Of a DNA stretch of 5,905 nucleotides, positions 1-5,507 are shown one piece after another; within the stretch, counting starts at the first letter, position 1; the number at the start of each line of letters is the position of its first letter. The position numbers and the translations under genes are program-made. The notes beneath the pieces are model-generated. The model did not search any database. It was given only the letters and a program-made list of their open reading frames with translations, and was not told where the DNA came from. This DNA comes from Modestobacter sp. (GTDB lineage Bacteria > Actinomycetota > Actinomycetes > Mycobacteriales > Geodermatophilaceae), in the NCBI GenBank assembly GCA_025966175.1, contig JAOPVN010000415.1, forward strand, positions 1 to 5,905. Reading direction: 5' to 3'.

Positions 1-904
1 GCCCGACCGCGACATCGTGCTGGCCTTCGTCGCCGACGAGGAGGCCGGCGGCCGCAAGGGCGCCCACTACCTGGTCGACTCCCACGCCGACCTGTTCGAG
101 GGCTGCACCGAGGCGATCAGCGAGGTCGGCGGCTTCAGCATCACCGTCCGCGACGACCTGCGCCTGTACCTCGTGCAGACCGCGGAGAAGGGGCTGGCCT
201 GGATGAAGCTCACCGCCGGCGGCCGCCCCGGGCACGGTTCCTTCGTGCACGACGACAACGCCGTCACCCGGCTGGCCGAGGCGGTCTCCCGGATCGGCTC
301 CACCCGGCTGCCCACCGTGCTCACCCCGCCGATGCGCCAGTTCCTCGACGAGGTCAGCGACGCCTACGGCATCGAGATCGACCCGGACCAGCCGGAAGCT
401 GCCCTCGCCCGGCTGGGGGGCATCAGCCGGATGGTCGGCGCGGCGCTGCGCAACACCGCCAACCCCACGATGCTCGACGCCGGCTACAAGGCCAACGTCA
501 TCCCCGGCACGGCCAGCGCCACCATCGACGGCCGCTTCCTGTACGGCCAGGAGGAGGCGTTCGAGCAGCAGCTCGACGAGCTCCTCGGCGAGGGCGTGAC
601 CCGGGAGTGGATCACCTACGACCAGGCGGTGGAGACGACGTTCGACGGTCCGTCGGTCGACCTGATGATCGAGGCGCTGCGGGCCGAGGACCCGGGCGCC
701 CGCGCCGTCCCGTTCACCATGAGCGGCGGCACGGACGCCAAGAGCTTCGAGACCCTCGGCATGCGCTGCTTCGGGTTCTCCCCACTGAAGCTGCCCGCCG
801 ACCTGGACTTCGCCTCGCTGTTCCACGGCATCGACGAGCGGATCGCCGTCGACTCGCTGCACTTCGGCATCCGGGTGCTGGACCGGTTCCTGCGCCAGGC
901 GTGA
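1..904 (+). CDS. M20-family metallopeptidase / amidohydrolase, 5' end missing
   Basis: The gene enters from the left edge in the frame whose first full codon is at 2, and ends with TGA at 902-904. About 300 residues are visible; M20 enzymes are usually 430-450 aa, so roughly 135 N-terminal residues, with the first metal-binding His and Asp, lie outside. Seen directly (residues counted from base 2): the ADEEAGG motif at 11-17, whose Glu pair would be the catalytic base and a zinc ligand; SEVGG at 40-44 with a further acidic ligand; GGRPGHGS, matching the dimerisation-domain loop; SGGTDAKSF; and near the C-terminus LFHGIDERI, with the last metal-binding His. From the family, it should be a cytosolic di-zinc hydrolase cutting a peptide or N-acyl amide bond. 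The substrate cannot be read from the sequence. The downstream dehydrogenase starts 12 bases after the stop, suggesting an operon whose promoter is off the window. The GTG at 17 is an internal Val, not a start. Confidence 0.93.
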   Translation, partial: PDRDIVLAFVADEEAGGRKGAHYLVDSHADLFEGCTEAISEVGGFSITVRDDLRLYLVQTAEKGLAWMKLTAGGRPGHGSFVHDDNAVTRLAEAVSRIGSTRLPTVLTPPMRQFLDEVSDAYGIEIDPDQPEAALARLGGISRMVGAALRNTANPTMLDAGYKANVIPGTASATIDGRFLYGQEEAFEQQLDELLGEGVTREWITYDQAVETTFDGPSVDLMIEALRAEDPGARAVPFTMSGGTDAKSFETLGMRCFGFSPLKLPADLDFASLFHGIDERIAVDSLHFGIRVLDRFLRQA

Positions 905-916
905 TCTGATCCAGAG

Positions 917-1717
917 GTGACAGAGACCACTCCCGCTGCCGGATCCGTCGCGCTCATCACCGGGGGGACCGGTGGCTTCGGCCGGGCCCTGGCCGGCCTG
1001 CTCCGCGAACGCGGCGTCACCGTCGTCCTCGCCGACCTCGACAGCGACCGCGCCCGGCAGACCGCCGCGGACCTCGGCGCCCACTTCGTCGCCCTCGACG
1101 TCACCGACCGGGCGGCCAACGCCGCCGTCGTCGCCCAGGTCGAGGCCGAGCACGGCCGGCTGGACGCCGCCTTCCTCAACGCCGGTATCGCCGGGAAGTC
1201 GCGCGACGCCCTCGACGTCGACGAGTTCCTCAAGGTGGTCGAGGTCGACCTGTTCGGCGTCGTCTACGGCACCGAGGCGGCGCTCCCGGCGCTGCGCCGG
1301 GCCGGCGGCGGATCGATCGTGGTGACGGCGTCGCTGGCCGGGCTCGCGCCGGTCGCCACCGATCCGGGCTACAGCGTGGCCAAGGGCGGGGCCATCGCCT
1401 TTGTCCGGTCGATGGCGCCGCGACTGGTGGACGACGGGATCACCATGTCGGCCATCTGCCCGGGCTTCGCCGACACCGCGATCATCGACCCGCTGCGCGA
1501 CGAGTTCGCGGCGGCGGACTTCCCGGTGCTCTCGGCCGAGGAGGTGGCCCAGGCGATGGTCGCGGCGTGGGCGGGCGCCGAGCCGGGCGCGGCCTACGTC
1601 GTGCAGCCCGGCATCGGGGCGGTGCCCTACCGGTTCAAGGGCGTCCCGGCCGCGAAGACGGCGAGCGGGGAGACCGCCGCCGTCCCGGCGTCGCTGATCC
1701 CGCCGTCGCTGCGCTGA
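917..1717 (+). CDS. Short-chain dehydrogenase/reductase (SDR), classical type
   Basis: This 266-aa protein has the classical SDR layout. The glycine-rich cofactor loop TGGTGGFG is at 15-22. ADLD at 39-42 ends the second beta strand; the acidic residues there suggest NAD(H) rather than NADP(H). LDVTD (60-64) would contact adenine and NAG is at 88-90. The catalytic Ser139, Tyr152 and Lys156 (YSVAK) are present. The usual Asn of the tetrad, expected in the VNxxG position, is Asp111 (VDLFG); this is a known variant among SDRs. CPGF (about 178-181) follows as expected. The C-terminal tail is Ala/Pro-rich. The role is NAD-dependent oxidation or reduction of an alcohol/carbonyl; the substrate is unknown. 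The GTG start at 917 is the first in-frame start before the Rossmann motif. AGAGG sits directly against it without the usual spacing, so translational coupling to the M20 gene is likely. The pair could act on the same compound, but that is inference. Confidence 0.93.
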   Translation: MTETTPAAGSVALITGGTGGFGRALAGLLRERGVTVVLADLDSDRARQTAADLGAHFVALDVTDRAANAAVVAQVEAEHGRLDAAFLNAGIAGKSRDALDVDEFLKVVEVDLFGVVYGTEAALPALRRAGGGSIVVTASLAGLAPVATDPGYSVAKGGAIAFVRSMAPRLVDDGITMSAICPGFADTAIIDPLRDEFAAADFPVLSAEEVAQAMVAAWAGAEPGAAYVVQPGIGAVPYRFKGVPAAKTASGETAAVPASLIPPSLR

Positions 1718-1720
1718 GGG

Positions 1721-1754
1721 CTCAGACCTCCAGCGACCTCAGACCTCCAGCGAC
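1721..1754. repeat. Perfect 17-bp tandem duplication at the convergent gene junction
   Basis: CTCAGACCTCCAGCGAC occurs twice head to tail at 1721-1737 and 1738-1754. Read on the minus strand, the copy at 1738-1754 encodes the last residues (SLEV) and the TGA of the ANTAR gene. The other copy lies just after that stop, so it does not alter the protein. Because 17 is not a multiple of three, it places a second TGA in another frame. It fills most of the 21-base gap between two convergent genes. It looks like a local slippage duplication. Confidence 0.9.
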
Positions 1755-2479
1755 CCGGTGTGCACGATCCGCTCCGCGAGCACGCGCATCTTCCGGTTGC
1801 TGCGCTGACTGGCGTCGGCGAGCCAGTGCTGCGCCTGCTCCTCGGTGCGGCCGGTGCGGGCCATGACGATGCCGATCGCCATGGCGATGGTCCGGTTGGT
1901 GACCAGTGCGATCTGCAGGTTCTCGGTGCGCTGCTCCGCAGCCGCGTGCGCCGCCAGGGAAGCGTCCAGGACGGCCGCGTCCCGCTCCCGGGCCGCGGCG
2001 ACGGTGACCAGGTCCGCCGCCATGCCCAGCAGGGTCAACTCGTCGCAGCCGAACTCCGGCCGGGTGCGGGACCCCACCGAGAGGGTGCCCAGCACGGTCG
2101 GGCCGGCGGCGAGCGGGAAGCTGGCGTAGGCGGTGGCGTCCAGCTCGCGCGCCAGGGCGAGCCGCTCGTCCGGGTCGGCGTCCACCCGGCTGTGCGCCTC
2201 CGGACGCCGCCGCTGCGCCACCGCGCCGCACACCGCCTCGCCGAGCTGCACCACCTTCAGGGCCGGTAGGTACCGCGACGCGATCCCGGTGGTGGTGTGC
2301 AGCGTCAGCGCGCGTTGGGCCGGTGCCAGCTCGTACCGGATGGCGAAGTCCAACGCGTACGGGCGGGACAGGTCGTCCACGAGACGTTCGACGAGGGTGG
2401 TGGAGCTGGCGCCGGCCGCGAGGTCGGCGGTGAGCCGGCCGAGGGTGGCCAGCGCAGGGAGATCCGCGGGGGTGTTCAC
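1739..2479 (-). CDS. GAF-ANTAR domain transcription antitermination regulator
   Basis: This 246-aa protein reads GTG at 2479 to TGA at 1739. Residues about 10-165 look like a GAF sensor domain. A helical, Ala/Glu-rich linker (about 165-187) leads into an ANTAR domain at about 186-240. The ANTAR signature is clear: ENLQIAL, NRTIAMAIGIVM, a Thr-Glu-Glu-x-Ala turn, a Leu-x-x-x-Ser helix and the ending AERIV. ANTAR proteins are known to bind paired RNA hairpins with six-base loops and prevent termination. The GAF-ANTAR arrangement is common in actinobacteria, and the GAF domain presumably senses a small molecule or redox state that cannot be identified here. The open frame runs far upstream, antisense to the oxidoreductase gene. 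The start at 2479 is chosen because GGAGG (2493-2489) lies 9 bases before it and similarity to the family begins there. It is divergent from the quinone oxidoreductase. A six-base-loop hairpin lies in its own leader. Confidence 0.9.
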   Translation of the reverse strand: MNTPADLPALATLGRLTADLAAGASSTTLVERLVDDLSRPYALDFAIRYELAPAQRALTLHTTTGIASRYLPALKVVQLGEAVCGAVAQRRRPEAHSRVDADPDERLALARELDATAYASFPLAAGPTVLGTLSVGSRTRPEFGCDELTLLGMAADLVTVAAARERDAAVLDASLAAHAAAEQRTENLQIALVTNRTIAMAIGIVMARTGRTEEQAQHWLADASQRSNRKMRVLAERIVHTGSLEV

Positions 2480-2488
2480 CTGGGAGAG

Positions 2489-2493
2489 CCTCC
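2489..2493 (-). promoter_or_regulatory. Ribosome binding site of the GAF-ANTAR gene
   Basis: On the minus strand GGAGG is followed after 9 bases by the GTG at 2479. It decides the start among many upstream in-frame codons. A short self-complement (GGAG-GCT-CTCC) just here could partly mask it. Confidence 0.75.
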
Positions 2494-2502
2494 GGGGGAC
2501 AG

Positions 2503-2522
2503 GACGCCGTCCTGGCGACGTC
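2503..2522 (-). promoter_or_regulatory. Leader hairpin with six-base loop upstream of the ANTAR gene
   Basis: On the minus strand GACGUCG-CCAGGA-CGGCGUC folds into seven pairs (one U-G wobble) closing a six-base loop. It ends about 9 bases before the GGAGG ribosome binding site. The loop has G at position 4, as in known ANTAR target hairpins, but C instead of the usual A at position 1. I do not see a convincing second six-base-loop hairpin beside it, which the known target motif requires. An alternative fold, CAGGAC-GGC-GUCCUG (2514-2500), uses the loop bases and excludes this one. The structure is seen in the sequence; the regulatory role is inference. Confidence 0.4.
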
Positions 2523-2573
2523 GGTCGTGCTCCATGGAACCCCTCGGGAGCGCTGCACTTCCCGTCGACCCGG

Positions 2574-2587
2574 GTGACCCCCGTCAC
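2574..2587. promoter_or_regulatory. GTGAC-N4-GTCAC palindrome, possible operator
   Basis: A perfect 5-bp inverted repeat with a 4-base spacer lies 24 bases upstream of the oxidoreductase ATG, inside the divergent promoter region. Outer CCC (2569-2571) and GGG (2588-2590) extend the symmetry with a two-base bulge. Its position suits an operator for either gene. No clear -10 or -35 boxes could be placed nearby, so binding by a regulator is only a possibility. Confidence 0.3.
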
Positions 2588-2611
2588 GGGCGCTCTGGCA
2601 CTGTCGCGGAC

Positions 2612-3571
2612 ATGCGTGCATGGCGAGTCCACTCCCTCGGCAACCCGGCCGAGGTCATGTCCCTCGACGAGGTCGACCAGCCGACGCCGGCCGAGGGCCA
2701 GCTGCTGGTGCAGGTGCGGGCCGCAGGGCTGAACTTCCCCGACGTGCTCATGGCGATGGGGCAGTACCAGGAGCGGCCGCCGCTGCCGTACACCCCCGGC
2801 GTCGAGCTGTGCGGTGAGGTCGTGGGCACCGGCCAGCGGGTGCTCGGCTCGCCGTCCGGCGGCCCGGGCGCGTTCGCCGAGTACGCGCTGATGGACGCCG
2901 CCGCTGCCTGGCCGGTGCCCGACGAGATGTCCGACGAGCAGGCGGCCTCGCTGTACCTGACCTACCAGACGGGCTACGTCGGTCTGCACCGTCGCGCCGC
3001 GCTGCAGGCGGGGGAGTGGCTGCTGGTGCACGCCGGCGCCGGCGGTGTGGGAACGGCGGCGATCCAGCTCGGCAAGGCCGCCGGGGCGAAGGTCATCGCC
3101 ACCGCGGGCGGGGAGCGCAAGACCGAGATCTGCCGCCGGCTGGGCGCCGACCACGTCATCGACTACACCGCCGAGGACTTCGTCCCGCTGGTCAAGGAGA
3201 TCACCGAGGGGCACGGCGCCGACGTCGTCTACGACCCGGTGGGCGGCGCGGTGTTCGACGGCTCCCGCAAGTGCATCGCCTTCGAGGGGCGGCTGGTCGT
3301 CGTCGGCTTCACCAGCGGCACCATCCCGCAGGCGCCGGTCAACCACGCCCTGGTGAAGAACTACAGCATCGTCGGGCTGCACTGGGGGCTGTACCGGAAG
3401 TACGACCCGGCGCGGATCGGCATGGTGCACGAGGAGTTGTGCCGGCTGTTCGCCGACGGTCTGATCGACCCGCTGGTCGGTTCGACGCTGCCACTGGAGG
3501 AGCTGCCGCAGGCGATGGCGGCGATCGCCGACCGCAGCACCGTCGGCAAGGTCGTGCTCAAGCCCTGCTGA
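2612..3571 (+). CDS. NADPH:quinone oxidoreductase-like medium-chain reductase (zinc-independent)
   Basis: This 319-aa protein has the length and layout of the quinone oxidoreductase branch of the medium-chain dehydrogenase/reductase superfamily. The N-terminal GroES-like domain (about 1-120) contains AAGLNFPD (37-44) and TPGVELCGEV (61-70). It lacks the Cys/His zinc-ligand pattern of alcohol dehydrogenases. The Rossmann domain (about 130-260) has HAGAGGVG (140-147) for the dinucleotide, then ATAGGERK (163-170), LGADHVIDY (177-185) and DVVYDPVGG. The C-terminus ends in the usual GKVVLKP. From the family, it is a cytosolic NADPH-dependent reductase of quinones or enones; the true substrate is unknown. 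The open frame extends upstream to 2297, but the ATG at 2612 gives the family's standard start, MRAWRVHSLG. No good Shine-Dalgarno precedes it, so a leaderless transcript is possible. It is divergent from the ANTAR gene and convergent with the DUF5703-like gene, so it is probably transcribed alone. Confidence 0.93.
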   Translation: MRAWRVHSLGNPAEVMSLDEVDQPTPAEGQLLVQVRAAGLNFPDVLMAMGQYQERPPLPYTPGVELCGEVVGTGQRVLGSPSGGPGAFAEYALMDAAAAWPVPDEMSDEQAASLYLTYQTGYVGLHRRAALQAGEWLLVHAGAGGVGTAAIQLGKAAGAKVIATAGGERKTEICRRLGADHVIDYTAEDFVPLVKEITEGHGADVVYDPVGGAVFDGSRKCIAFEGRLVVVGFTSGTIPQAPVNHALVKNYSIVGLHWGLYRKYDPARIGMVHEELCRLFADGLIDPLVGSTLPLEELPQAMAAIADRSTVGKVVLKPC

Positions 3572-3575
3572 AGGC

Positions 3576-3619
3576 CCCCTCCCCGAGCCCTTCACAAGCT
3601 CAGGGCACGCCAGGAGGGG
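3576..3619. terminator. Nested inverted repeat between convergent genes; likely terminator or REP-like element
   Basis: Outer arms CCCCTCC (3576-3582) and GGAGGGG (3613-3619) enclose inner arms GCCCT (3587-3591) and AGGGC (3602-3606). The element starts five bases after the oxidoreductase stop and lies before the stop of the opposing gene, so it could end transcripts from both sides. There is no T tract on either strand. The core CCCTTCACAAGCTCAGGG closely resembles a dispersed intergenic palindrome I know from other GC-rich genomes (CTTCGACAAGCTCAG), with one G missing, so a REP-type origin is also possible. Confidence 0.5.
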
Positions 3620-3637
3620 AAATGCCGGACGAGGTCC

Positions 3638-3841
3638 TTACACCATCGGGCCGGGCAGGTAGGACAGCCGCATCCGGCGCCGCATGATCACCTTGCGGGT
3701 GCCGTCGGCGTGCAGCTGGAGACGGGCGAGCTCCCAGCCCCCGGTGTCGGACTGCATGCTCATCAACTGCGCGGCGGCCGAGCGCGAGATGCCCGCCGGG
3801 ATGCGCAGCGGGGCGTACTCCCATTCGCCGGCTGTTGACAC
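3638..3841 (-). CDS. DUF5703-like small conserved actinobacterial protein
   Basis: This protein is 67 aa with GTG at 3841 and TAA at 3638. The core reads WEY (7-9), a Leu-Arg-Ile-Pro strand (12-15), SRSAAAQLM (19-27), GGWELARLQL (34-43), then ADGTRKVIMRRRMR (45-58). This matches my memory of the short actinobacterial DUF5703 family (WEY..LR.P...SR..A...L......GxWEL.R....DG.R...LRR). The function of that family is unknown. The basic C-terminus and lack of a signal peptide suggest a cytosolic protein. The start is uncertain: an ATG at 3877 in frame would add 12 residues (MTGRRPPCTIER), but neither start has a good Shine-Dalgarno, and family similarity begins only at WEY. The gene is convergent with the oxidoreductase and divergent from the acidic repeat protein. 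Confidence 0.75.
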   Translation of the reverse strand: MSTAGEWEYAPLRIPAGISRSAAAQLMSMQSDTGGWELARLQLHADGTRKVIMRRRMRLSYLPGPMV

Positions 3842-3949
3842 GCGCTCGATTGTGCATGGTGGACGCCGTCCGGTCATGTGCTGGTCACCACGGCGACAGC
3901 GGGTGGGGTGTCAGTTCACGGTGACTGGGGCAGGGTCGCAGTGGACGGA

Positions 3950-3969
3950 CGCCGGGGCACCTCCCGGCG
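3950..3969 (+). promoter_or_regulatory. Strong hairpin in the leader of the acidic repeat gene
   Basis: CGCCGGG (3950-3956) and CCCGGCG (3963-3969) are perfectly complementary around the six bases GCACCT. A G-U pair could close the loop further to four bases. It ends 11 bases before the AGGAG ribosome binding site at 3981. No T tract follows, so it is not a standard terminator. It could affect translation or stability of the downstream message, or be chance in GC-rich sequence. Confidence 0.4.
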
Positions 3970-3980
3970 CACGCGACCAG

Positions 3981-3985
3981 AGGAG
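3981..3985 (+). promoter_or_regulatory. Ribosome binding site of the acidic repeat gene
   Basis: AGGAG lies six bases before the GTG at 3992, in the context AGAGGAG. It sets the start, because the same frame is open from 3878 with no other well-placed ribosome binding site. Confidence 0.8.
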
Positions 3986-3991
3986 CACCCC

Positions 3992-4246
3992 GTGACCGAC
4001 GCCCGGGCGAACGACGCCGACCGTCAGGAACAGCAGGAGCCGGCCATCCCGCCGGCCCCCGAGCTCGCCGACGAGGTGGCGCCGCCCGCCGATGATGTGC
4101 CCGAGGCCGACGGCATCGAACAGCAGCTCTCCGCCGTGCCCGGCACCTCCGACGGGCTCCGCCCCGCCGACCCCGAGGCCGACGAGGCCGACGTCCTCGA
4201 GCAGCAGGCGCCGGTGCCGGCCGACGAGGACGACCTCCGCGACTGA
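3992..4246 (+). CDS. Small, highly acidic protein with three EADxxEQQ repeats
   Basis: This protein is 84 aa with a GTG start backed by a good ribosome binding site. It has about 25 Asp/Glu against 4 Arg, and no Lys, His, Cys, Phe, Tyr or Trp. It is therefore probably disordered and strongly negative. Three copies of a short motif stand out: DADRQEQQ (8-15), EADGIEQQ (38-45) and EADVLEQQ (65-72). The second and third copies are followed by a VP-containing segment, and the rest is Pro/Ala/Asp-rich. There is no signal peptide or membrane segment. Short actinobacterial proteins with an EADxxEQ motif near an acidic tail exist in my memory, but I know no function for them. A role as an adaptor, anti-regulator or metal/cation binder would be a guess. 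It is divergent from the DUF5703-like gene and convergent with the RibD-like remnant, whose end lies within a few bases of its stop. Confidence 0.75.
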   Translation: MTDARANDADRQEQQEPAIPPAPELADEVAPPADDVPEADGIEQQLSAVPGTSDGLRPADPEADEADVLEQQAPVPADEDDLRD

Positions 4247-4247
4247 C

Positions 4248-4413
4248 CGGCAGCTCCACCTTCTGCGGGTTCTCTTCGGCCAGATCCGCCTCCCACCGCC
4301 GACGAGCACGGGGCAGATCATCAGCCGCAGCTCGTCGACCGGCCGGTGCACTCGCCCGGCGCCTCGACGACGCCGTCCAGGGTGATGAGCTCGGTGACGA
4401 TCAGCGTGTGCAC
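4248..4413 (-). pseudogene. Remnant of a RibD C-terminal / dihydrofolate-reductase-like gene
   Basis: On the minus strand a GTG at 4413 opens a frame reading VHTLIVTELITLDGVVEAPGE. This is the typical N-terminus of RibD_C/DHFR-like reductases (KLIVTEFxSLDGVxEAPG). That frame then loses sense and stops at 4321. In a different frame, from 4339, follows VDELRLMICPVLVGGGRRIW, the typical late part of the same family (GLVDELRLxxxPVxLGxGxRLF). A second shift near the Trp leads to AEENPQKVELPVSR, which again fits the family; losing one G from TGGGCC would explain it. About 110-120 internal codons, judged against a usual length near 190 aa, and the last residues are missing. The intact family would be an NADPH-dependent reductase. 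The gene follows the lipoprotein gene on the same strand after about 50 bases. The ends of the remnant are approximate. Confidence 0.75.
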
Positions 4414-4417
4414 GCTT

Positions 4418-4422
4418 CCTCC
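4418..4422 (-). promoter_or_regulatory. Preserved ribosome binding site of the RibD-like remnant
   Basis: GGAGG on the minus strand lies four bases before the GTG at 4413. Its survival, with a clean N-terminus, suggests the internal deletion is fairly recent. A 30-residue peptide could still be translated from it. Confidence 0.6.
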
Positions 4423-4462
4423 GTGGGCTCAGCGTCACCGGACAGACCGTGCCGGACGGAAC

Positions 4463-5461
4463 TCAGCGGGGGTCGATCAGCTGCAGCTCGCCGGTGGCGC
4501 GGCTGCCCACGAAGACCCGGCCGGAGGCGTCGTCGACGGCCACGGTGTTGGGCTGGCGGACGGTCGGGAAACGGGCCACCTCGGTCAGCTGGTCGGCCGC
4601 CGTCGAGAGGCCGACCACCTCGTTGGTGGCGGTGAGGGTCACCCACAGCAGCTGGGCGGATCGGTCGTAGGCGAGTCCGTAGGGGGTGCCCGGCAGCGCC
4701 AGCCGGCCCACCTCGCGCAGCGGGTCGGCGGTGAAGGTCAGGACGGCGTCGCCCCGGGTGTCGGCGACCAGGAACCGCCCCCGGGTGTCGGCGACCAGGT
4801 GGGTCGGTCCGTCCCCGGCGTCCACCACGTCGAGCAGCTCACCGGCGGGGACGTCGTAGCTGGTGAGCGTGAACGCGCCGACGTCCACCACGCCCGCGGT
4901 GTCGCCGACCACCGCGACCCCGCCCGGCTGGGTCTGGCTGGTCAACGTGCGGGTCACCTGCCCGCCGTCCACCACGGAGAGCGTGCCGCTCTTCTCGTCG
5001 CCGACCAGCACCTGGCCACTGGCCACCTGGGCCGCGTCGTGCGGGTAGCTGCCGACGGGCGTCTGCGTGGTCTCCCCGTCCGGCAGGAACACCTCGACGA
5101 GCGTGTTCGAGTCCTCGGCCGGCACGAGCACGGGGCCGCCGGGCGCGGCCAGCTGCAGATGCCGCGCGTGGCCGGGCAGCGGCACCTCACGCAGGGTCGC
5201 GCCCGTGGCGTCGAGGAGCACCAGTCGGTTCGGGTTCCGGACGGCGACGGCGAGCAGCCCGGTGACCGGGTCGAACACCATGCCCTCGGCCTCGGGGTCC
5301 AGCGGCACGACCGTGCCGGCCGGGTCGGTGGTGAGGGCAGGGGAGTCGGCCGGCTCGGCCGCCTTCGCGGGAACCGGATCGGCCGCCGGGGTCGACGACG
5401 AGCAACCGGCCAGTGCCAGGGTCAGGGGCAGCAGGACGGCGGCGATCCGAACTCGGGGCAT
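4463..5461 (-). CDS. Secreted beta-propeller lipoprotein (YncE/NHL-like)
   Basis: From the ATG at 5461 the protein has 332 aa. The N-terminus is a clear lipoprotein signal: basic n-region MPRVR, hydrophobic stretch IAAVLLPLTLALA and lipobox LAGC, with the lipidated Cys at 20. A Ser/Ala/Pro/Asp-rich linker (about 21-55) follows. The rest is a chain of similar 40-45-residue units of beta strands, such as GPVLVPAEDSNTLVEV, GQVLVGDEKSGTLSVV, GRFLVADTRGDAVLTF, QLLWVTLTATNEVVGL and GRVFVGSRATGELQLI. The linking turns resemble PNTVAVDD. This is typical of a six- or seven-bladed propeller of the YncE/NHL/lactonase type. It should sit on the outer face of the membrane; propellers of this kind bind ligands or proteins, and nothing shows an enzyme active site. 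A GTG at 5479 would add six residues. Neither start has a Shine-Dalgarno; the ATG gives the better signal peptide. A 30-bp palindrome lies upstream. Confidence 0.88.
   Translation of the reverse strand: MPRVRIAAVLLPLTLALAGCSSSTPAADPVPAKAAEPADSPALTTDPAGTVVPLDPEAEGMVFDPVTGLLAVAVRNPNRLVLLDATGATLREVPLPGHARHLQLAAPGGPVLVPAEDSNTLVEVFLPDGETTQTPVGSYPHDAAQVASGQVLVGDEKSGTLSVVDGGQVTRTLTSQTQPGGVAVVGDTAGVVDVGAFTLTSYDVPAGELLDVVDAGDGPTHLVADTRGRFLVADTRGDAVLTFTADPLREVGRLALPGTPYGLAYDRSAQLLWVTLTATNEVVGLSTAADQLTEVARFPTVRQPNTVAVDDASGRVFVGSRATGELQLIDPR
4752..4799. repeat. 21-bp perfect direct repeat, period 27, inside the lipoprotein gene
   Basis: A 21-base sequence beginning CCCCGGGTGTCGG occurs at 4752-4772 and again at 4779-4799. 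The period is 27 bases, exactly nine codons. It encodes the heptapeptide LVADTRG twice in succession, the copies separated by two residues. It keeps the frame and sits in one propeller blade. Confidence 0.85.
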
Positions 5462-5507
5462 GCCGCGATGCTCGGCCACACCCGGCGTTCGTGCTGGGCA
5501 CCCGTTC

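Noticed and set aside
2536..2566. GGAAC followed by CGTC upstream of the oxidoreductase, resembling an ECF sigma promoter
   Set aside because: The spacing is 22 bases, too long for the usual 16-17, and no other support was found.
1739..3595. A 618-residue open frame on the minus strand covering the ANTAR gene and the antisense of the oxidoreductase
   Set aside because: Only the part after the GTG at 2479 has domain similarity and a ribosome binding site. The rest is the complement of a clearly real gene on the other strand and is Arg/Gln/Gly-rich without family features.
3835..3863. TTGACA on the plus strand as a -35 box for the acidic repeat gene
   Set aside because: No acceptable -10 box lies 16-19 bases downstream, and the site falls at the start of the opposing DUF5703-like gene.
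3912..3927. CAGTTCAC-G-GTGACTG imperfect inverted repeat between divergent small genes
   Set aside because: It needs a one-base bulge and is short. It could be an operator but is not distinguishable from chance here.
3911..4438. A 175-residue minus-strand open frame as an intact gene
   Set aside because: Only the segment read from about 4339 to 4280 resembles a RibD-like protein. The start of the frame lies outside the matching N-terminus, and its end runs antisense through the acidic repeat gene. It is treated as part of a remnant.
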